Assembly: GCF_000162755.2 (NCBI RefSeq)
Contig: NZ_JH413833.1
Span: 14,014 to 75,590, forward strand
Origin: Legionella drancourtii LLAP12
Lineage (GTDB): Bacteria > Pseudomonadota > Gammaproteobacteria > Legionellales > Legionellaceae
Direction: 5' to 3'
Length of the DNA: 61,577 nt
Positions within the stretch are counted from its first letter, which is position 1; each line of letters starts with the position of its first letter. Of this stretch, positions 8,670 through 17,929 are shown one piece after another. A program made the translations under genes and the position numbers. The notes under the pieces are model-generated. The model had not been told where the DNA came from. It ran no database searches and saw nothing but the letters and a program-made list of their open reading frames with translations.

Positions 8670-9908
8670 TTAGACTCGCTTAAATACTAAGCTACCGTTG
8701 GTTCCACCAAAACCTAATGAATTACTCAACACATAGTCAATTGTTCGCTCTTGTGCTTTATGTGCGACGTAATTCAAATCACAGCCTTCATCTGGGTTAT
8801 CCAAATTAATGGTTGGTGGGGCAATTTGATCTTGAATTGCCATAATACTGATAATGGCCTCTACAGAACCAGCCGCACCTAATAAGTGTCCAGTCATGGA
8901 TTTTGTAGAACTTACTGCTAAATCATAAGCATGGTTTTTAAATATACGCTTGATTGCTTTAGTTTCATTTAAATCATTAAGATAAGTAGAAGTTCCGTGT
9001 GCATTAATGTAGTCAATTTGCTGAGGATCAATGCCTGCATCGTTAATAGCGGCTTCCATCGCACGTGTAGCACCATCAGCGTCTTCATCAGGCGCTGTAA
9101 TATGATAAGCATCACCCGACATACCAAAACCAGCCAGTTCCGCATATATCTTCGCGCCACGGGCTTTTGCATGCTCATATTCTTCTAATACGAGAATACC
9201 AGCCCCCTCACCCATTACAAAACCATCTCTATCTTTATCAAAAGGTCTGGATGCCTTTTCTGGTTCATTATTGCGTTTAGACAAAGAACGTACTGCAGAG
9301 AATCCGGCTAAACACAGAGGCGTTAAGGTCATTTCCGCACCACCGCAAACCATAACATCAGCATCACCGTAAGTGATCATACGCCCTGCCAGACCAATAT
9401 TATGTGTTCCAGTAGTACATGCAGTAACTACAGAAATATTAGGCCCCTTCAGGTTATGTCGAATTGAAATCTGTCCGGCAACCATATTAATAATACCTGC
9501 AGGAACGAAAAATGGAGAAACTTTACGAGGACCACCAGCTAACAGCCTGTCTTCATTATTGGCAATTGTTTGGATACCACCAATACCGGCCCCCACCGCG
9601 ACACCAATACGATTTGCATTCGTTGCATCAATTTTCAGCCCCGAATCCAATATTGCCTCATCTGCAGCGGCAATACCGAATTGGGTGAATGGATCCATCT
9701 TTCGCGCATCTTTAAGCGGCACATAATCTTCAATGTTAAAGTTTTTAACTTTAGCCCAAATTTGTGTACTGTACTCAGCAGTATCAAAATCTTCAGCTAC
9801 TGTTACTCCACTAACACCGGCTAATATGTTCTGCCAAGTATCTTTTACATTTAATCCGACAGGGGTAAGCATCCCCATACCGGTAACAACTACGCGCCGC
9901 TTACTCAA
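8670..9908 (-). CDS. fabF: 3-oxoacyl-ACP synthase II
   Basis: FabF (KAS II) extends acyl-ACP chains by condensation with malonyl-ACP. The Cys-His-His catalytic triad is visible: Cys164 in [10 protein letters not shown], His304 in NAHGTST and His341 in [10 protein letters not shown]. Length is 412 residues, typical. The nucleophile motif reads ACTTG rather than the common ACATG, which is within family variation. It lies 18 bp after acpP and directly abuts mltG, an arrangement common in gammaproteobacteria. The ATG of [12 protein letters not shown] has a GAGGAG site upstream. Confidence 0.97.
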   Translation of the reverse strand: MSKRRVVVTGMGMLTPVGLNVKDTWQNILAGVSGVTVAEDFDTAEYSTQIWAKVKNFNIEDYVPLKDARKMDPFTQFGIAAADEAILDSGLKIDATNANRIGVAVGAGIGGIQTIANNEDRLLAGGPRKVSPFFVPAGIINMVAGQISIRHNLKGPNISVVTACTTGTHNIGLAGRMITYGDADVMVCGGAEMTLTPLCLAGFSAVRSLSKRNNEPEKASRPFDKDRDGFVMGEGAGILVLEEYEHAKARGAKIYAELAGFGMSGDAYHITAPDEDADGATRAMEAAINDAGIDPQQIDYINAHGTSTYLNDLNETKAIKRIFKNHAYDLAVSSTKSMTGHLLGAAGSVEAIISIMAIQDQIAPPTINLDNPDEGCDLNYVAHKAQERTIDYVLSNSLGFGGTNGSLVFKRV

Positions 9909-9926
9909 TGAATACTCCTCGAAGAA

Positions 9927-10175
9927 TTAAGCTTCTTCTTTATCTAAATTAGATTCAATATAATCAATTGCTTCTTGAATCGTGGTAATTTTTTCAGCTT
10001 TCTCATCAGGAATTTCTGTTTCAAATTCTTCTTCAAGAGCCATAACTAATTCGACAGTATCTAAAGAATCAGCACCTAAATCATCAACAAATGATGCATC
10101 ATTTTTCAGGTCTTCTTCTTTAACGCCTAATTGTTCAACAACAATTTTGCGTACACGATCTTCAACAGTACTCAT
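9927..10175 (-). CDS. acpP: Acyl carrier protein
   Basis: An 82-residue acidic ACP that carries growing acyl chains on 4'-phosphopantetheine. The attachment serine lies in the invariant GADSLD motif at about residue 38. The start is the ATG of [10 protein letters not shown] with AGAGGA upstream; an upstream in-frame ATG would add 22 residues with no family support. The leader before the start (10176-10346) is long compared with the other fab spacings and includes an AT-rich stretch around 10300-10330, so acpP may have its own promoter, as in E. coli. Confidence 0.97.
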   Translation of the reverse strand: MSTVEDRVRKIVVEQLGVKEEDLKNDASFVDDLGADSLDTVELVMALEEEFETEIPDEKAEKITTIQEAIDYIESNLDKEEA

Positions 10176-10346
10176 AACTTGATTTTCCTCTTTCGGTTGA
10201 TAGAAACTTTTTAAAATTCTGGGGGTAAATACCATTCCCATTTAACTACTTAGTATCTCGCCTAAACCCCATACTACAAGCATTTAACGGTCAAAGTTAA
10301 ATGGAAGTGGTATAGTTTATTCATTTATACAGATAACGCAAGTGCA

Positions 10347-11093
10347 TTAATCCATGTACATGCCACCATTTACATGAATCGTACTACCTGTAATATATTT
10401 AGCATCATCGGATGCCAAAAAAGCAACAGCATTCGCAATATCTTCTGGTTGTCCTAATTTGCGTAAAGGAATTCTTTTCAACATTTCTTCCTTTACCATA
10501 TCAGGTAACGCAGCCGTCATATCCGTATCAATAAAACCAGGTGCAACAACATTTACAGTAATGTTCCTGCTACCAATTTCTTGCGCTAAAGACTTAGTGA
10601 AACCAACAACACCAGCTTTTGCGGCCGTATAATTTACTTGGCCTGTATTTCCACTCGAGCCCACAACAGAACCAATAGAAATGATACGTCCCCAACGCGA
10701 TCTAAACATCGGTTTTATACAAATTTTAGACATTCTGTATATGGAATTCAAATTCGTTTCAATAACATTGAACCATTCATCATCGTCCATACGCAATAAT
10801 AAATTATCAGCGGTAATTCCCGCATTATTGACCAGGATTGCTGGAACCTGCCCTGCTTCTGCTAAAGTCGCCATTACCTGTTCTATTTGCTCAGCACTTG
10901 TAACGTTAAGAACAAGGCCTTTTCCAGTCAAATTTTCTTTTTTAAAATATTCATCAATTAGCTCAGCACCTTTTTCAGTGGTTGCAGTGCCATAAACAAA
11001 TGCTCCGTTTTGTGCTAGCTTCAAAGCAATGGCCTGGCCGATGCCACGGCTAGCTCCTGTTACTAAGGCGACTTTGCCCTCTAAATTCTTCAT
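10347..11093 (-). CDS. fabG: 3-oxoacyl-ACP reductase
   Basis: NADPH-dependent short-chain dehydrogenase that makes the first reduction in each elongation cycle. The nucleotide-binding TGASRGIG (residues 13-20), NNAG and the Ser-Tyr-Lys catalytic set (SIGSVVGSSG...NYTAAKAG) are intact, and the C-terminal IHVNGGMYMD is typical FabG. Length is 248 residues. It sits between fabD and acpP in canonical order. Confidence 0.97.
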   Translation of the reverse strand: MKNLEGKVALVTGASRGIGQAIALKLAQNGAFVYGTATTEKGAELIDEYFKKENLTGKGLVLNVTSAEQIEQVMATLAEAGQVPAILVNNAGITADNLLLRMDDDEWFNVIETNLNSIYRMSKICIKPMFRSRWGRIISIGSVVGSSGNTGQVNYTAAKAGVVGFTKSLAQEIGSRNITVNVVAPGFIDTDMTAALPDMVKEEMLKRIPLRKLGQPEDIANAVAFLASDDAKYITGSTIHVNGGMYMD

Positions 11094-11179
11094 TGACGTT
11101 CCTTAAACAAATACATGCCATGAATTCGTATTTATGTAGATTAACCACCTACATGAACTACAATCATACCCACACCAAC

Positions 11180-12118
11180 TTAAACTAATTGTTCTACTAC
11201 TTGATCTAAGTTAATAGTATCGTAAATGCTAATTGAATTTAAAGATCTGTCTATTCTTTTAATTAAGCCACTCAGAACTTTTCCAGGACCGCTCTCGAGA
11301 ATCAATTCAACATTATTATTCTTGAAGAATTGAATGGTTTCAACCCAACGCACAGGACTATATAATTGGGCTTTCAGTTTTTCTCTTATCTCTTGTACTG
11401 ACTGATAAATACTCACATCAACATTGCTAACCACTTTAATCACAGGCTTTTTGAAGTCAACCTCGGCTAAATATGCAGCAAAAGATTCAGCAGCATCAGA
11501 TAATAGAGGGCAATGACAAGGAACACTCACAGGAATAATTTTAGCAAGTCGTGCTCCAGCATCTTCTGCCAAGGCAATAACGCGCAGCACCGCTGGAGTA
11601 TGACCGGCTACTACGATTTGCTCCGTTGAATTAAAATTTGCAGGGGTAACAACTTCATTAGCCTGACTAGCTTCCAGACACAAAAGGTTCACTTGTTCTT
11701 CATTAAAACCAATAACAGCAGCCATGGCGCCAGCACCTAGAGGTATAGCTTGCTGCATAACTTGGCCACGATGCGCTACCAAACGAGCGGCATCCATTAA
11801 AGACAATGCACCAGCACAAACCAAGGCAGGATATTCACCTAAACTATGACCAGCCATAAATTCAGGCTTAGCAATGCCCTGCTGTTCTAAAAGTCGATAG
11901 ACAGCAACATCTGCAGTTAGCATAGCAACTTGAGTATATTCTGTTTGATTAAGGCGCTCTGCTGGCCCGTGTTGAACGAGTTGCCATAAATCATAGCCCA
12001 CGGCCTCAGAAGCCTCTGCAAAAACATCCACAACAATGGGATATTGCAATTCAAAATCAGCCAACATACCTACAGATTGTGATCCTTGCCCAGGAAATAC
12101 AAATGCTGTTTTTACCAT
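11180..12118 (-). CDS. fabD: Malonyl-CoA:ACP transacylase
   Basis: Transfers malonyl from CoA to ACP. The nucleophile Ser92 is in AGHSLGEYPALV, the upstream FPGQGSQ oxyanion-hole motif is at residues 8-14, Arg of VAHRGQVMQ is present and the catalytic His202 lies in VPCHCPL. At 312 residues it is standard. It is separated from fabH by about 139 bp (12119-12257) of AT-rich sequence, which could hold an internal promoter. Confidence 0.97.
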   Translation of the reverse strand: MVKTAFVFPGQGSQSVGMLADFELQYPIVVDVFAEASEAVGYDLWQLVQHGPAERLNQTEYTQVAMLTADVAVYRLLEQQGIAKPEFMAGHSLGEYPALVCAGALSLMDAARLVAHRGQVMQQAIPLGAGAMAAVIGFNEEQVNLLCLEASQANEVVTPANFNSTEQIVVAGHTPAVLRVIALAEDAGARLAKIIPVSVPCHCPLLSDAAESFAAYLAEVDFKKPVIKVVSNVDVSIYQSVQEIREKLKAQLYSPVRWVETIQFFKNNNVELILESGPGKVLSGLIKRIDRSLNSISIYDTINLDQVVEQLV

Positions 12119-12257
12119 AATAAAATTAACTCCGAACTAAAATTCAACTTAAATTTCGTTTTGAGCAACGTTAGGATTCTTTAAAAAGGCGTCATATTGG
12201 TTCATGCCAAAGTCAAGAAAGCCTATATTTTGCTCAGGATGACAAATATTGTGTTGT

Positions 12258-13211
12258 CTAATAACGAATAACCATAGCGCCCCAAGTCATTCCACCACCA
12301 AAAGACTCAATCAATAATAACTCGTCTCGTTTAATTTGATTGCTTCTAATAGAATGGTTCAGAGCCAAAGGAATAGAAGCAGCAGAAGTATTGCCTTGAG
12401 TACCAATAGTAACAATAACTTTTGACATAGGAAGTTCTAATTTTTTGGCTATAGCTTGAATAATGCGCATATTAGCTTGATGAGGAATTAACCATTGAAT
12501 GTCCGACTTTTTCAATTGACTAAGCTCTAAAACTTCATCAACAACCCCGCCCATTATATTAACGGCTAATTTAAACACTTCATTACCGCGCATATTAATT
12601 GTTGCGCGCTCCATCAGAAATGTTGCGTTGGCAAGGTTTAAAAATTTTTCGGCATCATAGGAAGCATGTAATACACTCCCCAAGATACCTGGCTTATCAC
12701 TAGCACTTAAAATAACTGCTCCAGCACCATCGCCAAATAATACACAGGTCGACCGATCGTTCCAATCAACGGCGCGCGACATACTTTCGCTGCCAATAAC
12801 CAGAACATGCTTTGCAGCGCCTGAAGCAATATACTGCTTTGCAATATCCATTACGTAAACAAACCCGCTGCATGCAGCACCTACATCAAACGCAGGAATA
12901 GGTTTTTCAATCTTTAATGCATGTTGTACATAGCAAGCAACACCAGGAAAAAAATGATCTGGAGTACATGTTGCAACGACAATTAAGTCAATTTCATTTG
13001 CATCAAGACCGGAAGCATTTAAGGCCTGCTCCGCTGCTTTCGATGCCATATAGGACGTCGTTTCATGTTCTTGGGCAATACTGCGACTACTGATACCTGT
13101 CCTGGAAACAATCCATTCATCACTGGTATCCAACATCGATTCCAGTTCAACATTAGTAAGTTGTTTTTCAGGAATATAACCCCCGGTACCACTAATTACA
13201 GCATTTATCAT
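12258..13211 (-). CDS. fabH: 3-oxoacyl-ACP synthase III
   Basis: KAS III starts fatty-acid synthesis by condensing acetyl-CoA with malonyl-ACP. The Cys-His-Asn triad is visible: Cys114 in GAACSGFVY, His244 in IPHQANMRI and Asn274 in [10 protein letters not shown]. Length is 317 residues. Its ATG overlaps the plsX stop by four bases, so the two are translationally coupled. Legionella makes large amounts of branched-chain fatty acids, for which FabH primer choice matters, but specificity cannot be read here. Confidence 0.97.
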   Translation of the reverse strand: MINAVISGTGGYIPEKQLTNVELESMLDTSDEWIVSRTGISSRSIAQEHETTSYMASKAAEQALNASGLDANEIDLIVVATCTPDHFFPGVACYVQHALKIEKPIPAFDVGAACSGFVYVMDIAKQYIASGAAKHVLVIGSESMSRAVDWNDRSTCVLFGDGAGAVILSASDKPGILGSVLHASYDAEKFLNLANATFLMERATINMRGNEVFKLAVNIMGGVVDEVLELSQLKKSDIQWLIPHQANMRIIQAIAKKLELPMSKVIVTIGTQGNTSAASIPLALNHSIRSNQIKRDELLLIESFGGGMTWGAMVIRY

Positions 13212-14236
13212 AACAGCAACCCTTGATTTATAAAGTCGTTTATTTGGGCTCGTACTAAATCAATAACGTCATTTTCTACTTCCAGAATAGCTTGTTCTAT
13301 AGCATGTTGAAAACCAAATGCATTGGCTCCACCATGGCTTTTAACAACAATACCATTCAAACCCAACATACTAGCTCCATTATAACGCGAAGGATCCAGA
13401 CGACTTTTAATATGTTTTAATACAGGCAATGCAATAAAACCAAGCATTTTAGTAAATAGATTGCGATTAAATGATTCTTTAAATAAATCCAGGAACAATC
13501 GGGCAAGGCCTTCACTTGCCTTTAATGCAACATTGCCGACAAATCCATCACAAACCACTAAATCAACCGAACCTGTATAGAAATGATCGCCTTCTACATA
13601 GCCTACATAGTTCATCATAGAACATTCTTCGAGCATGTGCGCTGTGCGTTTGACCTGATCATTGCCCTTCATTTCTTCAACGCCTATATTTAACAAGGCA
13701 ATTTTGGGATTTTGTTTATTTGCAACAGCCTGAACTAATGCGGACCCCATCACGGCAAACTGAAATAAATGTTCAGCGCAGGAATCAACATTAGCCCCCA
13801 AATCAATAACCCAAGTGCGACCTTTCATTGTAGGAAGCTCTGAAATAATTGCGGGTCTATCAATTCCAGGTAATGTTTTTAAAACATAACGCGCCGTAGC
13901 CATTAATGCCCCGGTATTTCCAGCACTAACACACGCATGTGCGATGCCTTCTTTAACCAGATTAATCGCCACACGCATAGAGGAATCTTTTTTATTGCGC
14001 AAAGCATGCGAAGGCAATTCGTCCATAGCAACCACTTCAGAGGCGTGGACTACAGAAAATTGCTGCGATGATGCAACACCCAGCTTTTTTAAATAAGCAT
14101 TAATCTTGTCTTGAATACCAACAAGAATAAGTTTCAGGTTGGGGTTATCTTTAGCTGCGCACACACAGGCAGGAATCACTACACTTAAACCATGATCCCC
14201 ACCCATTGTATCAATTGCAATGGTGATATTTTTCAA
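13208..14236 (-). CDS. plsX: Phosphate acyltransferase PlsX
   Basis: Makes acyl-phosphate from acyl-ACP for phospholipid synthesis, at the membrane surface. The N-terminal [11 protein letters not shown] motif, [20 protein letters not shown] and [10 protein letters not shown] blocks are all present. At 342 residues it is normal. It lies 6 bp downstream of rpmF, the conserved rpmF-plsX-fabH order. Confidence 0.97.
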   Translation of the reverse strand: MKNITIAIDTMGGDHGLSVVIPACVCAAKDNPNLKLILVGIQDKINAYLKKLGVASSQQFSVVHASEVVAMDELPSHALRNKKDSSMRVAINLVKEGIAHACVSAGNTGALMATARYVLKTLPGIDRPAIISELPTMKGRTWVIDLGANVDSCAEHLFQFAVMGSALVQAVANKQNPKIALLNIGVEEMKGNDQVKRTAHMLEECSMMNYVGYVEGDHFYTGSVDLVVCDGFVGNVALKASEGLARLFLDLFKESFNRNLFTKMLGFIALPVLKHIKSRLDPSRYNGASMLGLNGIVVKSHGGANAFGFQHAIEQAILEVENDVIDLVRAQINDFINQGLLL

Positions 14237-14242
14237 GAAAAA

Positions 14243-14437
14243 TTACTCTTGATCTTCATAAACGTTATCAGTTTCGATAACTTTTCTACCACGATAGTAG
14301 CCATCTTCAGTCATGTGATGACGACGATGAGTTTCACCAGTAGTTGAATCTACAGAGAGCGTAGGCTTTGTTAAAGCATCATGCGAACGTCGCATATCAC
14401 GACGTGAGCGTGATTTTTTGTTTTGTTGTACGGCCAT
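14243..14437 (-). CDS. rpmF: 50S ribosomal protein L32
   Basis: A 64-residue basic protein with the L32 N-terminus [20 protein letters not shown] and conserved GETHRRHH. The start is the ATG with TAGGAG eight bases upstream; an in-frame start six codons earlier is not supported. The zinc-binding cysteines of some L32 proteins are absent, as in other gammaproteobacteria. Confidence 0.97.
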   Translation of the reverse strand: MAVQQNKKSRSRRDMRRSHDALTKPTLSVDSTTGETHRRHHMTEDGYYRGRKVIETDNVYEDQE

Positions 14438-14527
14438 TGTATTACTCCTAAACAATTTGCATTCATAAATAAAGCGGGAATATTACCGATATTTTAGCAT
14501 CAATCCAAGTATTAATTGCATAAAAAA

Positions 14528-14956
14528 TCAATAAGAGTCATTTTTTTCGGTTAAAAATTGATTTATTTCACTACGGCAATCAGTAATTTCTGGATGAAAT
14601 TGTGGCGCATAGAGATGTAATTCATCAATAATTAAATCGTCCAGATCAACCTGAAAGCTGGGCGAAACGATACATTCATACTGCTCTAACAGTTTTTCTG
14701 CACGTTCTTCATCCCGACATATCGCAATCGTTGTATTATTGTCGTAAGCGTAATTAAACTCATCTAAACAACGTTGGCATTGAAGCTGGAGTGCTCCATG
14801 AACATGAAGATGAATTAAATAAAAATCCTCTATTGCTTCGACCCAATAGCTCACCTCCAGTGTACAAGGTACGGTGATAAAATGAGGTAGTCGCTCACTA
14901 ACGGTCACTGTTTTGGTTTGTTGGCCGTATTTGACCATTTCTTGTATATGAAACAT
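14528..14956 (-). CDS. yceD: YceD (DUF177) family protein, 23S rRNA accumulation
   Basis: A 142-residue YceD/DUF177 protein; members are needed for normal 23S rRNA accumulation and are nearly always next to rpmF, as here. The conserved CQRCLDEF motif lies near residues 79-86 and the acidic VDLDDLIIDELHLY near 122-135. It begins the operon; the 82-bp gap to the divergent mnmA should hold promoters for both directions. Confidence 0.93.
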   Translation of the reverse strand: MFHIQEMVKYGQQTKTVTVSERLPHFITVPCTLEVSYWVEAIEDFYLIHLHVHGALQLQCQRCLDEFNYAYDNNTTIAICRDEERAEKLLEQYECIVSPSFQVDLDDLIIDELHLYAPQFHPEITDCRSEINQFLTEKNDSY

Positions 14957-15089
14957 TATTACTACATCCTAGATAAATTTTCTCTGCATATTTTCTGTTT
15001 TTATGAGATAATGAACAGTTTGCAATGTAACTATTCAGGTGATGAATCGTTACAAGTCTTTAATAAATAATAAGCGGTATCTGAATTTT

Positions 15090-16175
15090 ATGAAAGCTAA
15101 AATTATTGTTGGCATGTCTGGTGGGGTTGATTCTTCTGTTGCAGCCTGGCTATTGAAAGAGCAAGGATATGAAGTTGAAGGCTTGTTCATGAAAAATTGG
15201 GAACAAGATGATACAGATGGATTTTGCCCTGCAGCCCAAGATCTTGCGGATGCCCAAGCGGTATGCAATCAACTAAATATTCCGCTGCATAGCGTTAATT
15301 TCTCAGAACAGTACTGGGAACGCGTTTTTATGCATTTTCTAAGTGAATATGAGAAAGGACGAACACCTAATCCTGATGTTCTGTGCAATAAAGAAATCAA
15401 ATTTAATGCGTTTTTAAATTATGCTTTAGACCTTGGTGCGGATTACATTGCCACGGGTCACTATGCTAAAAATAAAATTAGTAACAATATCGGGCATTTA
15501 CTTAAAGCAAAAGACCGCGACAAAGATCAAACTTATTTTCTGCATGCAGTAGATCCTGCCGCTCTAGCAAAGACGTTATTCCCTATTGGCGACTATACCA
15601 AACCAGAAATCAGAGAATTTGCCAAACAACTCGGGCTCGTTACGCAAGCCAAAAAAGATTCCACAGGGATTTGTTTTATTGGTGAAAAACGATTTAAAAC
15701 TTTTTTAAAAGAATTTATCCTGGCAAAACCAGGTGAAATTAAAAATATGGATGGCTCTGTGCTTGGAAAACACGATGGCCTTATGTTTTATACCTTGGGT
15801 CAACGACAAGGATTAGGAATTGGTGGTACCCAAAACTCCACGGAAGATCCCTGGTACGTCGTAGATAAAGACGTAGCAACCAATACTCTGTATGTGGCTC
15901 AAGGAAGCCAACATCCTATGCTTTATGCACAAGGTCTAATTTGTGGTCCCATCCATTGGTTAGCAGACTGCAAGGATAATTTACCCCTAACCTGTTATGC
16001 AAAAACACGATACCGACAAGCAGAACAAGGCTGTATGATTTCACCGCCTGATGGTGATTTGCATTATGTAATGTTTTCTAGTCCACAAAGAGCCGTAACC
16101 CCCGGCCAATATATCGTTTTTTATGATAAAAATCAGTGCCTAGGCGGTGCTACGATTGAGCAGATTATTAGGTAA
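15090..16175 (+). CDS. mnmA: tRNA-specific 2-thiouridylase MnmA
   Basis: Thiolates U34 of Lys, Glu and Gln tRNAs with sulfur relayed from IscS/Tus. The PP-loop is GMSGGVDSS (residues 8-16). The two catalytic cysteines are visible in [11 protein letters not shown] (near residue 101) and DSTGICFIG (near residue 199). I choose the ATG of [12 protein letters not shown], which gives 361 residues as in the family; a GTG/ATG pair 17 codons upstream would add an unsupported tail. Downstream is erpA, another sulfur-related gene, 44 bp away. Confidence 0.95.
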   Translation: MKAKIIVGMSGGVDSSVAAWLLKEQGYEVEGLFMKNWEQDDTDGFCPAAQDLADAQAVCNQLNIPLHSVNFSEQYWERVFMHFLSEYEKGRTPNPDVLCNKEIKFNAFLNYALDLGADYIATGHYAKNKISNNIGHLLKAKDRDKDQTYFLHAVDPAALAKTLFPIGDYTKPEIREFAKQLGLVTQAKKDSTGICFIGEKRFKTFLKEFILAKPGEIKNMDGSVLGKHDGLMFYTLGQRQGLGIGGTQNSTEDPWYVVDKDVATNTLYVAQGSQHPMLYAQGLICGPIHWLADCKDNLPLTCYAKTRYRQAEQGCMISPPDGDLHYVMFSSPQRAVTPGQYIVFYDKNQCLGGATIEQIIR

Positions 16176-16219
16176 TTGAATATCTATGATATACTTAAAT
16201 GATACAACCTGGAGTTAAA

Positions 16220-16612
16220 ATGGCAGCTATAGATATATCCCCTACTACCAGCGACATCCGTTTTTCTGTTAGTGCTGCAGACAAAGTGTCTGAGTTAATT
16301 AAAGAAGAAAATAACTCAAAACTTAATTTACGTGTTTCCATCAGCGGTGGCGGCTGCTCTGGATTTCAATACGGATTCAGTTTTGATGAAGAAGTTAACG
16401 AGGATGACACTGTAATCATACAACAATGTTCTGATGGCACCTCTTCTGTAAAATTACTAGTAGATTCCATGAGTTATCAGTACCTTCATAAGGCTGAAAT
16501 TGATTACACTCAAGGTATAGAAGGCGAACAATTTGTGATTCGTAATCCAAATGCGAAAACCACCTGTGGTTGTGGTTCGTCATTCAGCATGGCTGATGAG
16601 GATGATGAATAA
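16220..16612 (+). CDS. erpA: Iron-sulfur cluster insertion protein ErpA
   Basis: A-type carrier that delivers Fe-S clusters to apo-proteins. The three ligand cysteines are present in [11 protein letters not shown] and [10 protein letters not shown], and the FxxE..NPNAK block matches ErpA better than IscA. The start ATG follows GGAG by five bases (GGAGTTAAAATG); an in-frame ATG seven codons earlier contains this site and is rejected. It has 130 residues, with a short insertion (CSDGTSS) and an acidic C-terminal tail compared with E. coli ErpA. Confidence 0.94.
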   Translation: MAAIDISPTTSDIRFSVSAADKVSELIKEENNSKLNLRVSISGGGCSGFQYGFSFDEEVNEDDTVIIQQCSDGTSSVKLLVDSMSYQYLHKAEIDYTQGIEGEQFVIRNPNAKTTCGCGSSFSMADEDDE

Positions 16613-16624
16613 CTTAGTGTTTTG

Positions 16625-16646
16625 GGTTGGGCCACATGGCCCAACC
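16625..16646. terminator. Bidirectional terminator between erpA and the L,D-transpeptidase gene
   Basis: GGTTGGGCC and GGCCCAACC form a perfect 9-bp GC-rich stem with an ACAT loop, between convergent genes. T-rich (TGTTTTG) and A-rich (TAAAATC) flanks lie on either side. Confidence 0.8.
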
Positions 16647-16655
16647 GGCCTAAAA

Positions 16656-17126
16656 TCAATAGGGTTTAATAATTACTTTGGTGCCAATCTTCATAAAATT
16701 CCGGCTTAACCAACGCGCATCACTAGGAATCAAACGCACACAGCCATGACTGGCATTATAATTAGGAACTTCATAAGAACCATGTATTGCATAATTTTTG
16801 CTAAAATACATGCAATAGGGCATAGGCGCCCCACCTCGTCCAACAGGATACCTACTTGAGCGACACCCAGCTCCTCCCTTACTCCATACACGATACACTC
16901 CCGCAGGCGTTTTGCAGCCTCGGTGAATATCCGGACAATACTTCCTTCCTCCCGAACCCCTCCCTGTACGAACTACTTTACCTTGTTCATTAATAGCTTT
17001 CCAAGATAAGGTGTTAGGATTAAAAATAAACGTATTGCCTGCCGAATATGCGGAGCAAAATGGGAAAATAAATAATAAAAGTAGTAAAATGCGAGGTACT
17101 GACAGTGCCGGGAGTTGCTTTTCCAT
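16656..17126 (-). CDS. Periplasmic L,D-transpeptidase (YkuD domain)
   Basis: A 156-residue exported protein with a signal peptide (residues 1-29: MEKQLPAL, hydrophobic ILLLLLFIFPFCSAYSA) and one YkuD catalytic domain. The signature is complete: AIHGSYEVP with the catalytic-site His, then SHGCVRL with the nucleophile Cys near residue 130. Such enzymes form 3-3 cross-links or attach proteins to peptidoglycan. There is no LysM or other binding domain, so it is a minimal form. The ATG at 17124-17126 has AAAGGAAA upstream; a start nine codons earlier would disrupt the signal peptide n-region. Confidence 0.92.
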   Translation of the reverse strand: MEKQLPALSVPRILLLLLFIFPFCSAYSAGNTFIFNPNTLSWKAINEQGKVVRTGRGSGGRKYCPDIHRGCKTPAGVYRVWSKGGAGCRSSRYPVGRGGAPMPYCMYFSKNYAIHGSYEVPNYNASHGCVRLIPSDARWLSRNFMKIGTKVIIKPY

Positions 17127-17257
17127 AATATTTCCTTTTTGTATCCTTCTCACAGTTTATTTTAGTTTAAATTTCAAACAAAACAAATTCGTTTCAGGAA
17201 AAAAAAATTATATGTTCTACTATTAACTTGAGGGAAATTCATTAAGGATAATAGATC

Positions 17258-17686
17258 ATGCAAAAACAATCACTTATAGCAATATCTATGTTACTTGGCA
17301 GCGGTTTAGCATGTGCAAATACCACTGCGCCAAGTACCACTGCAACTCCAGCTGCTGCACCGATAACGGCACCAGCGACAGCGCCATCAGATGCTTCATT
17401 TGAAATGTCTAAAGCTACATGGTTAACAACTATTGTTCCAATGTTACCAAGTCTTATTTGTAAAGGATTTATGGGGGATCCAGACTTAAAACAACGACTT
17501 GATGCAATTAAAATGAGTTATGAGCAATGCGTCAGCGCCATTCCTGAAAGTGTCAGCAAATGCCAAAACCAACTCTATGCAAGTATTCCAGAACAAATCA
17601 GCAGTACTGATGCAGCTACTTGGGGAAAAAAATTCGGTGAATGTATTGGTAAAGATTTTGCGATGAAATACCTGCTGCCTAAATAG
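17258..17686 (+). CDS. Small secreted hypothetical protein
   Basis: A 142-residue protein with a clear signal peptide (cleavage expected after SGLACA, about residue 20) followed by a Thr/Ala/Pro-rich linker (residues 21-45) and a compact helical domain with four cysteines (Cys68, Cys91, Cys102, Cys128 by count, approximate), which could form two disulfides in the periplasm. I recognise no family. A site AAGGA lies ten bases before the ATG. It is divergent from the L,D-transpeptidase, with 131 bp between them. Confidence 0.8.
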   Translation: MQKQSLIAISMLLGSGLACANTTAPSTTATPAAAPITAPATAPSDASFEMSKATWLTTIVPMLPSLICKGFMGDPDLKQRLDAIKMSYEQCVSAIPESVSKCQNQLYASIPEQISSTDAATWGKKFGECIGKDFAMKYLLPK

Positions 17687-17885
17687 AGGCAATAGCTCAT
17701 CTTGATACATTCTGAGTAAATGAGCCACATTCACTCAGAGTGTGCCAAGTTCACATCCCCATTCTCTTGGCTTCATATTCAAACGTCTAAAACAATTTAT
17801 TTAGAAACAATAACTCACACAAAATTATTGTTTCTTAAAATATTATTCAATTACTTAATTTTATTCTAAGGAAAAAAGCATATAC

Positions 17886-17914
17886 TTGACTATATTTAAG
17901 GCATGTAATTTAAA
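17886..17914 (+). promoter_or_regulatory. Candidate promoter of giant locus 1
   Basis: TTGACT, a 17-base spacer and TTTAAA lie just upstream of the 17930 start, whose ribosome binding site is AAGGCGGA. About 30-45 bases further up, an ATTACTTAATTTT stretch is loosely like the cTTAATATT half-sites of Legionella PmrA; only one half-site is passable, so regulation by PmrA is a guess. Confidence 0.45.
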
Positions 17915-17929
17915 CATAAGGCGGAACGA

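Noticed and set aside
9373-9726. Plus-strand open frame of 117 codons inside fabF
   Set aside because: Antisense shadow of the highly conserved fabF coding sequence.
17838-17880. PmrA binding site
   Set aside because: Only one half-site is passable and spacing to a second is wrong, so it is not listed as a separate feature.
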